DNA of 64,000 nt from Pseudanabaena minima (GCF_051131155.1 NZ_CP159508.1:3038001-3102000), one strand, 5' to 3'. Shown: positions 53,549 through 62,786, counted from the stretch's first letter. Translations and numbers: made by a program. The notes: generated from the sequence alone by a model not told the origin.

Positions 53549-54124
53549 TCACCAAATGGAAGCTAGCTCTAAGACAAATTCGGGTAGAACAGTTTCACCA
53601 GAAAGCATAATTGGTGATTGGAGAACTTCCACTGGTTGTCCAATGCGATAAATTTCTACTTGGCGATCGCGACGATTAATTAGCCAACCGAGTCTCGCGC
53701 CGTTATCTTGATATTCTTGCATTTTGGCTTGGACAGTTGACAAACTATCGGTTCTCGACATTAACTCAATTACAAAATCTGGACAAATTGGCGCAAACTT
53801 AGATTGCTGTTCTGGTGTCAGCGCATCCCATCTTTCTTTTAAGATCCAACAGGCATCAGGCGATCGCATTGCACCATTAGGCAATATAAATCCTGCGGAA
53901 GAACCAAACGCGACACCTAACTTTTGGCGACGATTCCAAATTACCAAGTCCGCGCTAATTTCAATGCTACGCATTCCTGTATCACTACCTTCGGGAGCCA
54001 TGATTGTAATATCTCCTTGAGCGCTGCGCTCGAATCTTAAATCACGATTTTTTTGGCAGAGTTGAAAAAACTTTTCATCTGTTAATTCAAATATTGGCTC
54101 TAGGCTGATAGTTAGGGCGTTCAT
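53549..54124 (-). CDS. Uma2 family endonuclease-like protein (DUF820)
   Basis: 191 residues from ATG 54124. The cyanobacteria-expanded Uma2 family has a PD-(D/E)xK fold. SPDACWILKERWDAL and CPDFVIELMSRTDSLSTVQ supply the acidic residues, and GARLGWLINRRDRQVEIYR closes the fold. The role of the family is unclear; many copies are linked to mobile DNA. An upstream start at 54166 is less likely. The gene converges with the ABC ATPase, 3 bp between stops. Confidence 0.87.
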   Translation of the reverse strand: MNALTISLEPIFELTDEKFFQLCQKNRDLRFERSAQGDITIMAPEGSDTGMRSIEISADLVIWNRRQKLGVAFGSSAGFILPNGAMRSPDACWILKERWDALTPEQQSKFAPICPDFVIELMSRTDSLSTVQAKMQEYQDNGARLGWLINRRDRQVEIYRIGQPVEVLQSPIMLSGETVLPEFVLELASIW

Positions 54125-54214
54125 AAAGAATATTTGCCTCTTGCTGCTAGGTATGGCAGATCCCAATTTTCATTATGACAGAATTATTACAGCAACCGAA
54201 TAGGCGATCGCCTG

Positions 54215-54421
54215 CTAATCATCGGGAAACTGCCAACACATGATCCGTTCGACACTTTTGGAGCCACAACGACAGGCTTCAGCATGGGAAGCAACCCATT
54301 CATAATCACATTTGCGACAGTGATGTAGAACGTTGTTGATATTAGCGGCGGCAATGCGATCACGTCCTGCTTTGAGTTCTTCAGGTGTCAGGACAGATTC
54401 AGGATCATTGGGTGTAGTCAT
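54215..54421 (-). CDS. Small zinc-ribbon-like protein
   Basis: 68 residues from ATG 54421. CRKCDYEW and ACRCGSKSVERIMCW give CxxC and CxC pairs suited to bind one zinc. The N-terminal half is helical. The longer frame to 54478 takes its first 19 residues from a repeat element and is rejected. Function is unknown. Its amino acid composition fits a real gene. Confidence 0.65.
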   Translation of the reverse strand: MTTPNDPESVLTPEELKAGRDRIAAANINNVLHHCRKCDYEWVASHAEACRCGSKSVERIMCWQFPDD

Positions 54422-54448
54422 TACAAAATCGCCTTTACTTACTATTAG

Positions 54449-54552
54449 TAATACCAAAACAAAAAATGGCATAGCCATTTTTTGTTTTTAAAACCCTTGC
54501 CGAGTTTGGGTTTTAATTCATCAAAGTAGCTTCACACTTTAATGAATTGGGA
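54449..54552. repeat. MITE-like element with TACCAAAACA ends (uninterrupted copy)
   Basis: The left part ACCAAAACAAAAAATGGCAT, a central palindrome around GGCATAGCC, and a right end GAATTGGGATA. A close relative at 44948-46189 is split by an IS630 element. The ends resemble that IS630 element's own ends, so it may be moved by the same transposase. Confidence 0.7.
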
Positions 54553-54603
54553 TAACTCCGTTTCTTCCAATGGAATAATTTCTTTCCAAACCTAAGACAT
54601 GAT

Positions 54604-55668
54604 CTACCATTTACTAATAGCATCTGTTAGATGTAATGCAGCAGCCTGTACTGAAGCGATCGCTCTTGTATAACCCAAGCGAGTTGGACCTAGTACCCCA
54701 ACTGTTCCTACTGGCTTGTCATCACAGAGATAAGTACTAGAAATAAATGTACAGTTCTGAATTGGCTCAATGGATATTTCTGAACCGATTCTAATGCTAA
54801 CCGAATTAGCAGAAGGAGTAGGCTGATCGACAATTAGCGCCATCAACGACGCGCGATCTGCTTCAAGCAACTGCACAATATTTTGCACCTGTCGCAAATT
54901 AGAAAACTCTGGCTGGCGTAATAGCTCAGTTAAACCACTAATAAACATCTGTCCCAAAGCTGTGCGATCGCATAATTTCATCAGTTGTTGCAAAGACTGC
55001 TGTAACAACACCGCATATTGCTGAAACTGACGATCAAGATCATCCCATTGCAAAGCGCTATTTAGCTCCGACCAGTTTTTATCGCGTAAATGTTCATTTA
55101 AGAAATTATTGAGAATATTTAATTCACCTTCTAGAACTTCGGGCTTAGTTTCACTGGGCAAATCCATCGTTACAGAAGCCGTATGATAAGTATCACTAAC
55201 CGCGATCGCCATCACCTTGCAATGATCGACCATTACTAATTGCAAATGTCGAATTCGCATCGTTTGCATATTTGGGGCAGTAATCACCGCAATACAGCCA
55301 CTTAAGGTCGCCAAGATTTGGGCAACATCTCGCAACACACCATCCAGACTGGACTTACCAAGTCGCTCATTTTTACTAGCAAGAAATTGATGCGTACTGT
55401 AGGTTAACTCGCTCGCAGGATCGATTAATTCATCAACATAGACTCGATAGCCAGAGTCCGAGGGGACACGCCCTGCCGATATATGGGGTTGATACAATAA
55501 ACCACTGCGATCGAGCATATTCATCACATTACGAATCGTCGCAGGACTAATATCAAAGTCATATTCTGATACCAACGCCTTAGAACCGACTGGTTCCGCC
55601 GTTTGAATATAGTGATCGATGGTTGCCCAGAGAACTTTTTGTTCTCGATGGGTAAGTTGATGCTTCAT
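54604..55668 (-). CDS. hrcA: Heat-inducible transcription repressor HrcA
   Basis: Represses chaperone operons by binding CIRCE. The 354-residue protein has an N-terminal winged helix (LTHREQKVLWATIDHYIQ, then PVGSKAL and SPATIRNVMNMLDRSGLLY), ISAGRVPSDSGYRVYVDEL, and the HrcA effector domain. No CIRCE inverted repeat is seen in this window and no chaperone gene is adjacent, so the targets are elsewhere. Confidence 0.94.
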   Translation of the reverse strand: MKHQLTHREQKVLWATIDHYIQTAEPVGSKALVSEYDFDISPATIRNVMNMLDRSGLLYQPHISAGRVPSDSGYRVYVDELIDPASELTYSTHQFLASKNERLGKSSLDGVLRDVAQILATLSGCIAVITAPNMQTMRIRHLQLVMVDHCKVMAIAVSDTYHTASVTMDLPSETKPEVLEGELNILNNFLNEHLRDKNWSELNSALQWDDLDRQFQQYAVLLQQSLQQLMKLCDRTALGQMFISGLTELLRQPEFSNLRQVQNIVQLLEADRASLMALIVDQPTPSANSVSIRIGSEISIEPIQNCTFISSTYLCDDKPVGTVGVLGPTRLGYTRAIASVQAAALHLTDAISKW

Positions 55669-56105
55669 AGGTTATAGCGATGTAATTAATGTTGAAAGTT
55701 GAAAAAATTCTAAAAAAGAGGTAATGATAAAAACTGGAAAATAAATCAAAAAATAAACGGAAGAAAAAAATAAGTATTAAATTTTTACTGTTAAATTTGA
55801 CTTCTAACAATCAAAAGTCTAACTACTACAATAACCAGATTCTAAAGAAATCTGGTAACAAGTTGTACAAGCTCCTAATTTTTGTAGATTCGCAAGCCCT
55901 GAAGCACTGTATAAATACATAAAAATATTCTCTCTGTTTCGCTACAATAGCCAAATGTCTCTTGAACAAATAGGTCAAAACTTCTAACTTATAGGTAGGA
56001 TATGGCTCAGCGCCTCCTATTCTTACCTTGACTATCAATAGTTCTAAGACATCTGTGCTTTTCACTATATTCACCACATAATTTTGGCAAGCGATCAATA
56101 CCTTC
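55669..56105. other. Divergent promoter region without a gene
   Basis: A/T-rich 437 bp between hrcA and the phosphatase gene. Small frames here (55580-55810 and 55826-56170, minus) have no start context and overlap the flanking genes. I see no hairpin, CIRCE element or RNA gene. Confidence 0.5.
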
Positions 56106-57977
56106 ATGGAAAAACAAGAGCAAGCTACGGCAGTTGAGCAGCAATATCTTTGGGCAGTCGGACTGGACACCGAAGCATTTCCCCCTGAATCTCTGATTGG
56201 CGATCGCTACCGTGTCCTCTCCTCACAAATTGTTGTCGATACAGATGCTTTTTCACTGCCAGAGCTACCCCTTGAATTTCAGACCTATGTGGTGTCTTAT
56301 CTCAAGTTATCGCGTCTAAGCTTACATCTGCCGCGTCCTTACGGATTATTGCTAATCGGGGAAGAACTAAATCTTTCTGAAGTATTTTTGTTAGAAAATG
56401 TGCCAATTGATCGCCAAGGTAAGCTCTGTCCTACCCTAGCCGAGGCATGGGCTGAAGCATCAGCTCTGCGGCAAATTAATCTGCTGTGGCAAGTGCTAAA
56501 CCTCTGGCAACCACTTGCTGAGCAGAACATGGCTCGTACCTTGATCGATTTCAAACTAGTACGTGTCGATGGGATGTGGGTGCGCTTGTTAGAATTGCAA
56601 GCGGATGTTGCGGCTGTGCATATCTCCCAATTAGGTGATATTTGGGTGCAATGGTTAGATCTGGCTAAGCCTGAGATTGCCGAACCGATCGCTGAATTTT
56701 TCTATAGTCTAGGGCGCGGAGAATACGACATTAACAGCGCGATCGCCTACCTCGATCAAATGGCACTCAAGGTGATGGAGGATCAGCCGCTCACAGTGCG
56801 GATCGCCAGTGCTAGTGATGTAGGGCAACAGCGTGAACATAACGAAGATGCTTGCTACCCCGATGTAAAGCGTCAAAAACGGACTGAACAGGCGGATAGT
56901 CTGCGCGATCGCTTAGCGATCGTATGTGATGGTCTGGGTGGACATGAAGGCGGAGAAGTGGCAAGTTCCCTCGCAATTAAGACTCTAGAGCAGCAGCTCA
57001 AAACTTTATTACAACAAGCTGAAAACGATCCTGATTTTTCTGCCCAAGGTTTTATTGCTCAACTGGAAATGGTGGCTCGCGTTGTCAATAATCAAATTGT
57101 TGCCATCAATGATCAGCAACAGCGACAAGCCCAGCAACGTATGGGGACAACGCTCGTCATGGCGGTGATACCGCGTCCCAACGGTAAGATGAGCAATGAA
57201 GTCTATGTGGTGCATGTGGGAGACAGCCGACTCTATTGCGTCACCAAAGATAATTTGCGTCAAGTCACCCTTGATGATGATGTAGCTACTCGTGAGACCA
57301 CCCTTGGTTATAACTTCTATGCCTACTCTTCGCAGCGCATTGATGGGGGAGCATTGATCCAAGCTTTGGGGACAAGAGCCTCAGATATGCTTGTCCCTCG
57401 TGTACAAAGATTTTTTATTGACGAAGACTGCCTCTTGTTACTTTGCTCCGATGGCTTGAGTGATTTTGATCGGGTTGAACAAATTTGCGATCGCTACTTG
57501 CTCCCAGTTTTGAGTGAAAATAAGCCCCTTGACCGCAGTTGTCAGGATCTAATCGATCAAGCAAACGAGTTAAATGGGCATGACAATATTACGGTTGCGT
57601 TGATGCGTTGCCGCTTTGCACCAATTGATCCTGAGGAAGATCAGGTAGGTGAAAATGATAACTCCACATCAATTAGCACAGCTGAAGAAGAAGCGGATAC
57701 TGAAGATATTCAGACTGAAACGGAAGAGTCAGCAGGTGCTTTGGCATTAACACCACCAGACTCAGAAAGTTCAAAAGATATCGAACCTGAACTTATTGAT
57801 GTTGATTCGGCAAAAACTGAATTTGCCGTGCCAAAGCAAACCAATAGCGCTTTTATTATCATTTTGATTTTAGTAGCTCTGATTCTTGGCAGTGGTTTAG
57901 CTGCGATGCAGTTCAAACAAGTTAGAGATTGGGTTCGCCCAAACTTGCCAGAAAGTCTCCAGAGATTTGTCCAATAA
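56106..57977 (+). CDS. PP2C-type serine/threonine phosphatase with N-terminal domain and C-terminal anchor
   Basis: The 623-residue protein has an N-terminal ~230-residue region of unknown family, then a PP2C domain: DVGQQREHNEDACYPD, AIVCDGLGGHEGGEVAS (DGxGG), VVHVGDSRLYCV, LLLCSDGLSDF and NGHDNITVALMRC, the metal-site motifs in order. An acidic low-complexity linker and a C-terminal membrane span (FIIILILVALILGSGLAAM) follow. It should dephosphorylate proteins at the inner face of a membrane. It may oppose Ser/Thr kinases, none of which is nearby. Confidence 0.92.
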   Translation: MEKQEQATAVEQQYLWAVGLDTEAFPPESLIGDRYRVLSSQIVVDTDAFSLPELPLEFQTYVVSYLKLSRLSLHLPRPYGLLLIGEELNLSEVFLLENVPIDRQGKLCPTLAEAWAEASALRQINLLWQVLNLWQPLAEQNMARTLIDFKLVRVDGMWVRLLELQADVAAVHISQLGDIWVQWLDLAKPEIAEPIAEFFYSLGRGEYDINSAIAYLDQMALKVMEDQPLTVRIASASDVGQQREHNEDACYPDVKRQKRTEQADSLRDRLAIVCDGLGGHEGGEVASSLAIKTLEQQLKTLLQQAENDPDFSAQGFIAQLEMVARVVNNQIVAINDQQQRQAQQRMGTTLVMAVIPRPNGKMSNEVYVVHVGDSRLYCVTKDNLRQVTLDDDVATRETTLGYNFYAYSSQRIDGGALIQALGTRASDMLVPRVQRFFIDEDCLLLLCSDGLSDFDRVEQICDRYLLPVLSENKPLDRSCQDLIDQANELNGHDNITVALMRCRFAPIDPEEDQVGENDNSTSISTAEEEADTEDIQTETEESAGALALTPPDSESSKDIEPELIDVDSAKTEFAVPKQTNSAFIIILILVALILGSGLAAMQFKQVRDWVRPNLPESLQRFVQ

Positions 57978-57982
57978 GTTAG

Positions 57983-58031
57983 TCCCAGTTATTTGATGGC
58001 GCGGCGTAGCCGCGCCATCAAATAACTGGGA
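57983..58031 (+). terminator. Perfect 23-bp hairpin with GTA loop between phosphatase and nnr
   Basis: 57983-58005 pairs with 58009-58031 (apex GCGTAGC). It starts five bases past the phosphatase stop and ends eight bases before the nnr start, so it occupies that gene's ribosome site region. Confidence 0.75.
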
Positions 58032-58039
58032 GAAACCTA

Positions 58040-59584
58040 ATGATTGAATCACTGTCATCACAGGCGATCGCTACAGCCTCACAAATGCAAGCGATCGAAA
58101 ATCTGATTTTTCAGGCAGGGATGCCTGTTGCAGCTTTGATGGAAAAAGTAGCAATCAGGATTACTCAACGCTTAACTGAACTCTATCCTGCTAAAGACTG
58201 CCCGCATGTAGGCATCTTGGTTGGCTCTGGACATAACGGTGGCGATGCCTTAGTAGTTGCGAGAGAACTACATCATCAAGGGCGACAGGTCAAAATCTAT
58301 ACCCCATTAGCTAAGTCAAAACCCTTAACACGAGTGCATGGCTGTTATGCCAAAAGCTTAGGAATTCCCTCTGTTTCTCTAGAGTCGTTGCAAGATTGTG
58401 ATCTGTTAATCGATGGCTTATTTGGATTTGGATTAGTGCGTGAGGTGATTGGCGATGTAGCGATCGCGATCAACACAATCAATAATTGGCAAATCCCAAT
58501 CGTCAGCATTGACTTACCATCAGGAATCCATACCGATCATGGAGGCATTATGGGAGCAGCGATTCATGCTACCAATACTTTCTGCTTGGGCTTATGGAAG
58601 CGTGGCTTGCTTACCGAATCTGCAACTCCCTATGTCGGCAAACTTGAGAAAATTGACTTCGATATTCCCGAACAGTTTACAATTCAGATCCTTGGTAAGC
58701 AGCATCCCCTATGGCGCATTAATCCGAAAGCATTAATGCGCGATCGCTTTCCAATTACTCGTAACTCTATAACCCATAAGTATGAAGTTGGACATTTACT
58801 ACTAGTCGCTGGTTCTCAAAAATATGGTGGTGCTGCAATTCTGGCGGCAATGGGAGCTAAAGCGACAGGTATAGGCATGTTATCGATCGCCGTTCCTAAA
58901 TCCCTCAAACCAATCATCCTCGCGCAAGTTCCTGATGCCCTAGTGATTGGCTGTCCTGAAACTGAGTCAGGAGCGATCGCTTCATTACCAGATCTTGATT
59001 TGCAGAAATATCAAGCAATTACTTGTGGTTGTGGACTTTCTCTTGATGCCTTCCCAATTGTGGAACAGGTAGTAAATAGCGATCGCCCTTTGATTCTCGA
59101 TGCCGATGGCTTGAATGCTTTAGCCTCTATGGGTAAAGCTCAAATTATAGAGAGATTAAATCAGCGCAATAGTTCGAGCATCCTAACGCCACACTGGGGC
59201 GAATTTTGTCGATTATTTCCAGACTTGCGTGAAGTGGAAAGATTAGAGGCTCTGCAGACTGCTGCAAATCAGACAAAAGCAACTATTTTACTTAAGGGAG
59301 CAAGAACAGCGATCGCTGTTCCCGAAAAAGAAGGAGCACAGACATGGATTAATCCAGAAAGTACCGCGGCATTAGCAAGAGGCGGCAGTGGTGATGTCCT
59401 AGCAGGGATGATCGGCGGTCTCTTAGCTCAAGGGATATCATCTAGGGATGCAGTGATCATGGCGACGGTTTGGCATTCTCAAACAGCTATATGGTTAGCA
59501 AATCAACGGACTGAAATGGGAGTTGATCCTGTGACACTTGCTCAAAATTTATTACCATTTTTACAAATTTCCAAAAGCCAATAA
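58040..59584 (+). CDS. nnr: Bifunctional NAD(P)H-hydrate epimerase / ADP-dependent NAD(P)H-hydrate dehydratase
   Basis: Repairs damaged NAD(P)HX. The 514-residue fusion has an N-terminal epimerase (NnrE: GILVGSGHNGGDALVVAR, DLPSGIHTDHGG) and a C-terminal dehydratase (NnrD: LVAGSQKYGGAAILAAMGA, ILTPHWGEFCRLF, ARGGSGDVLAGMIGGLLAQG). All key motifs are present. The start ATG at 58040 follows a hairpin that covers the usual Shine-Dalgarno position, which could lower or regulate translation. Confidence 0.95.
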   Translation: MIESLSSQAIATASQMQAIENLIFQAGMPVAALMEKVAIRITQRLTELYPAKDCPHVGILVGSGHNGGDALVVARELHHQGRQVKIYTPLAKSKPLTRVHGCYAKSLGIPSVSLESLQDCDLLIDGLFGFGLVREVIGDVAIAINTINNWQIPIVSIDLPSGIHTDHGGIMGAAIHATNTFCLGLWKRGLLTESATPYVGKLEKIDFDIPEQFTIQILGKQHPLWRINPKALMRDRFPITRNSITHKYEVGHLLLVAGSQKYGGAAILAAMGAKATGIGMLSIAVPKSLKPIILAQVPDALVIGCPETESGAIASLPDLDLQKYQAITCGCGLSLDAFPIVEQVVNSDRPLILDADGLNALASMGKAQIIERLNQRNSSSILTPHWGEFCRLFPDLREVERLEALQTAANQTKATILLKGARTAIAVPEKEGAQTWINPESTAALARGGSGDVLAGMIGGLLAQGISSRDAVIMATVWHSQTAIWLANQRTEMGVDPVTLAQNLLPFLQISKSQ

Positions 59585-59616
59585 AAAAGCGTCTTATTGC
59601 GCCGCTTTTTTATTGT

Positions 59617-59661
59617 TCCCAAAGAGAATGGCGGCGCTAAGCGCCGCCATTCTCTTTGGGA
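59617..59661. terminator. Perfect 21-bp hairpin with TAA loop between convergent nnr and glnN
   Basis: 59617-59637 pairs with 59641-59661 (apex GCTAAGC). A weaker hairpin precedes it at 59585-59610 and another, with ends ACATACAAAAC, follows at 59667-59699. Confidence 0.75.
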
Positions 59662-59703
59662 TTTTAAACATACAAAACAGCTATGCCGTTTTGTATGTTG
59701 GGA

Positions 59704-61875
59704 TTACTTAATGAAAAGCATTTCTTGGTAAGTAGGCAATGGCCATAGGTCATCAGCAACTTCACCTTCTAAGGCATCAACATAACCACGAATTCCATCC
59801 ATTAGAGGACGTACAGTCTGTGACAGAAACTGCATATGTTCTTCAATAGAAGCGAAATCATGTTTTGACAAAGCATCGCTGAGTTTGCTGACTCCATCCA
59901 TCGCTAGTTTCGTCAAAGATGCGACTTTTTCAATGCTTTCCTTGTCAAAGTCCACACCGATCTCTTTCAAGCTTAGCGAAGTATTGCTGAGATCTGCAAG
60001 ATAGCGAGTTGCCGCAGGGTAAATCATGGTTTTCACCATACTGACAACGAGCTTAGCTTCCACTTCAATCGAGAGAATATACTGCTCTGCATAAGTTTCA
60101 AAGCGGCTAGCTAGCTCAACAGGAGAGAGAACTCCCATCTTGCTGAACAATTCTTCGATATAAGATTCCTTCAGAACAGGTAGAGCATCAGCAGTGGTGC
60201 GAAGGTTTGCTAAGCCACGCTCAGCAGCAAGTTTATGCCATTCTTCAGAATATCCATTGCCATTGAAAACTACAGCACCATGAAGTTCCATAACTTCCTT
60301 AAGAACCGTAGAAATAGCAGTACTCAGATCAACACCTTTAGCAAGTTCACCTTCTAGCTTGTCAGCGATCCAGTTGAGGGAGTCTGCCAAAATCGTGTTC
60401 ATGGCAACAAGAGGACCAGCCACAGATTGTCCTGAACCAACAGCACGGAACTCAAAGCGGTTGCCAGTAAAAGCAAAAGGTGAAGTACGGTTGCGATCGC
60501 CTGGGTCAGTTGGCAAGACTGGTAGAGTGTCTACACCAATATTCATCAAGCCTTTACCAGTCGAACTCTTTAGTTCACCTTGACGAATCTGCTCAAATAC
60601 ATCCTCAAGTTGTGAACCAAGATAAACTGAAATAATCGCTGGAGGAGCTTCATTTGCACCAAGACGGTGATCATTGCTTGCAGTTGCCACAACTGAACGC
60701 AACAGAGGACCATAGGTGTGAACACCACGAATAATCGCACCACAGAAAACTAAGAACTGGGCGTTGGAGTGAGGAGTATCACCTGGATCGAGCAAGTTAC
60801 CTTGGGTCGCATTACCAACTGACCAGTTGACGTGCTTACCAGACCCATTGATGCCTGCAAAAGGCTTTTCATGGAGCAAACAAACAAATCCATGTTTCTT
60901 TGCGGTGAAACGAAGCATGGTCATGATCATTTGTTGATGATCTGTTGCTACGTTAGCAGCTTCGTGGAATGGGGCGATTTCAAATTGACCAGGAGCAACT
61001 TCGTTGTGACGTGTTTTTGCAGGGATACCAAGGCGATATAGACGCTCTTCGACATCTTGCATGAATACTTGAACCCGTTCTGGAATGGCTCCAAAGTAGT
61101 GGTCATCAAATTGCTGCCCCTTTGCTGAGGGTTTACCAAACAGAGTACGACCAGCCAGTAGTAAATCTGGACGTGCATTAGCAAAATTGGCATCTATTAA
61201 GAAATATTCTTGTTCAGCACCACAGCTAGAGTTAACAGGAGCAATTTCTTTCTCGCCCAAAAGTTTCAAAACTCTGGTAGCAGCTTTGTTCATGGCTGCA
61301 TTGGAGCGCAACAATGGAGTTTTCTTATCTAGAGCTTCGCCAGTCCAAGATACGAAAACTGTAGGAATACATAGGGTAGAACCATTGTCGGTTTCCATGA
61401 TGTAAGCGGGGCTAGTTACATCCCATGCTGTGTAACCGCGTGCTTCAAAGGTGGAGCGAATACCGCCATTAGGGAACGAAGAACCGTCTGGTTCACCTTG
61501 TACTAATAACTTGCCAGCAAATTCCGAGATCGCCGAACCATCGCTCTGAACTGAGATAAAGCCATCATGCTTTTCGGCTGTAGCGTTGGTCAAAGGATAA
61601 AAGACGTGGGCGTAATAGAGTGCGCCTTTAGAGATTGCCCAGTCTTTCATTGCTAGTGCGATCGCGTCAGCTACTGAGCTATCAAGAGGTTCGCCAGTTT
61701 GAATAGTTTTCTTGATCGATTTGAAGACTGTCTTGGGTAGACATTCTTGCATTTTGCTCAGAGTAAACACATCGGTTGCCCACATCTCTTCCAATCGCTT
61801 TGGAGCCTTTTTGGGCTGTGGTTCACGATTGGTGATCTGATAAATAGCTTGAATGCGTGACTCGTTTCCGCTCAT
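59704..61875 (-). CDS. glnN: Glutamine synthetase type III
   Basis: Condenses glutamate and ammonia with ATP. The 723-residue length is diagnostic of GSIII, against about 470 for GSI. Motifs are NSSCGAEQEYFLID (metal site), KTRHNEVAPGQFEIAP, GINGSGKHVNWSVG and RTSPFAFTGNRFEFRAVGS. GSIII is reported as the nitrogen-starvation form in several cyanobacteria and as the only glutamine synthetase in a Pseudanabaena strain. I find no perfect NtcA site (GTA-N8-TAC) in the 240 bp upstream. Confidence 0.96.
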   Translation of the reverse strand: MSGNESRIQAIYQITNREPQPKKAPKRLEEMWATDVFTLSKMQECLPKTVFKSIKKTIQTGEPLDSSVADAIALAMKDWAISKGALYYAHVFYPLTNATAEKHDGFISVQSDGSAISEFAGKLLVQGEPDGSSFPNGGIRSTFEARGYTAWDVTSPAYIMETDNGSTLCIPTVFVSWTGEALDKKTPLLRSNAAMNKAATRVLKLLGEKEIAPVNSSCGAEQEYFLIDANFANARPDLLLAGRTLFGKPSAKGQQFDDHYFGAIPERVQVFMQDVEERLYRLGIPAKTRHNEVAPGQFEIAPFHEAANVATDHQQMIMTMLRFTAKKHGFVCLLHEKPFAGINGSGKHVNWSVGNATQGNLLDPGDTPHSNAQFLVFCGAIIRGVHTYGPLLRSVVATASNDHRLGANEAPPAIISVYLGSQLEDVFEQIRQGELKSSTGKGLMNIGVDTLPVLPTDPGDRNRTSPFAFTGNRFEFRAVGSGQSVAGPLVAMNTILADSLNWIADKLEGELAKGVDLSTAISTVLKEVMELHGAVVFNGNGYSEEWHKLAAERGLANLRTTADALPVLKESYIEELFSKMGVLSPVELASRFETYAEQYILSIEVEAKLVVSMVKTMIYPAATRYLADLSNTSLSLKEIGVDFDKESIEKVASLTKLAMDGVSKLSDALSKHDFASIEEHMQFLSQTVRPLMDGIRGYVDALEGEVADDLWPLPTYQEMLFIK

Positions 61876-62115
61876 GATTATTTTTAGAGAGTATTGTCAG
61901 GTTTTTACAATCATACTCAAGATATATTTATCAAATGGCTAAAAAAGATACCGAATTGATCACACTTGATTGGTATAAACGCGCACAAAAAATCAGGAGT
62001 TATCAATTGTCTTGTGATTTTCAGATATTTGTTAGGTGTTTGTCATAGCTTCGCTTTTTGCTTTGGAGCGATCTCTTGGGGTTCTGCGATTAACAAAGGA
62101 ACCAGATTCTTTTTG

Positions 62116-62370
62116 TTAGTTTTTTAAAGCATGTACAAATAAGGCGATCGCTGTCAACATCATCAATCCTAATCCTGTCCGCCAAAGGATTTGCCAGATG
62201 AGGGGGAGACAGGAGAAGAAAATGGCGATCGCGCCGCACATGGCTGATATGGGGAATGCTAGGAACAAACCAACAAGGACGTATGCAAAAAATCTCACAA
62301 TTGGGATGGTAATTTTCAACATGACAGTACTAGCCACAGCTAGGGCGAAGTAAAGTTTTGTAATCGACAT
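62116..62370 (-). CDS. Small hydrophobic membrane protein, unknown
   Basis: About 84 residues from ATG 62370, nearly all hydrophobic, with two or three spans (MLKITIPIVRFFAYVLVGLF, then CGAIAIFFSCLPLIW and GLMMLTAIALFV). It overlaps the end of the upstream truncated gene by about 40 bases, so the two were probably expressed together. No family is recognised. Confidence 0.5.
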   Translation of the reverse strand: MSITKLYFALAVASTVMLKITIPIVRFFAYVLVGLFLAFPISAMCGAIAIFFSCLPLIWQILWRTGLGLMMLTAIALFVHALKN

Positions 62371-62786
62371 TCCAGACTCTTGCAAGTCCCTTAGCATTTA
62401 GTTCTGCACGAATAATATCTTTGGCTAAGCAAGCTTCTGAAATAGCTTTTATATAGCCGCTTTCAACGTCGTAAAGTGTGCGCTTAGACTGAGCGGATGA
62501 AAGCTCGTTTTCAGGAGCAAAAAGTGGGATGCTAAGATTTACACCAAATCGGGAATCATTGCGAGAGAAGTCTGTATAGAAATTGAGGCAGGCTCGTCCA
62601 CAGTTATTTATTTGTCCTAAAGAGCCATTGTTGTTAATAATTCCTTGTTGTGTTAAATCTCCCAAAGGATAGTTAATAGATGGATTAAGAGTGGAATTAT
62701 TCAGTGGGATTTGAGTTTCAGAGATAGATAGATTAGGATCTGTTTGGGCTTGAGTAATATCTTCTTCTAGAGATAAGACAAAAAAC
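62330..62786 (-). pseudogene. Gene for a probable exported protein, 5' end lost to IS66-type insertion
   Basis: The frame reads from the insertion junction: TFFVLSLEEDITQAQTDPN, then an Asn/Ser-rich stretch, RFGVNLSIPLFAP and YIKAISEACLAKDIIRA. The beginning looks like the end of a signal peptide (FFVLSL, then QAQ), so the start codon and most of the leader are gone. A TTG at 62665 gives a 111-residue open frame, but the sequence clearly continues upstream of it. The family is not recognised. Confidence 0.65.

Noticed and set aside
55669..56105. CIRCE element next to hrcA
   Set aside because: No TTAGCACTC-N9-GAGTGCTAA-like inverted repeat is present.
55826..56170. 114-codon minus-strand frame overlapping the phosphatase start
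   Set aside because: Overlaps a well-supported gene and has no recognisable domain.
61876..62115. NtcA-binding site upstream of glnN
   Set aside because: No GTA-N8-TAC on either strand; the closest has a wrong distal half or wrong spacing.
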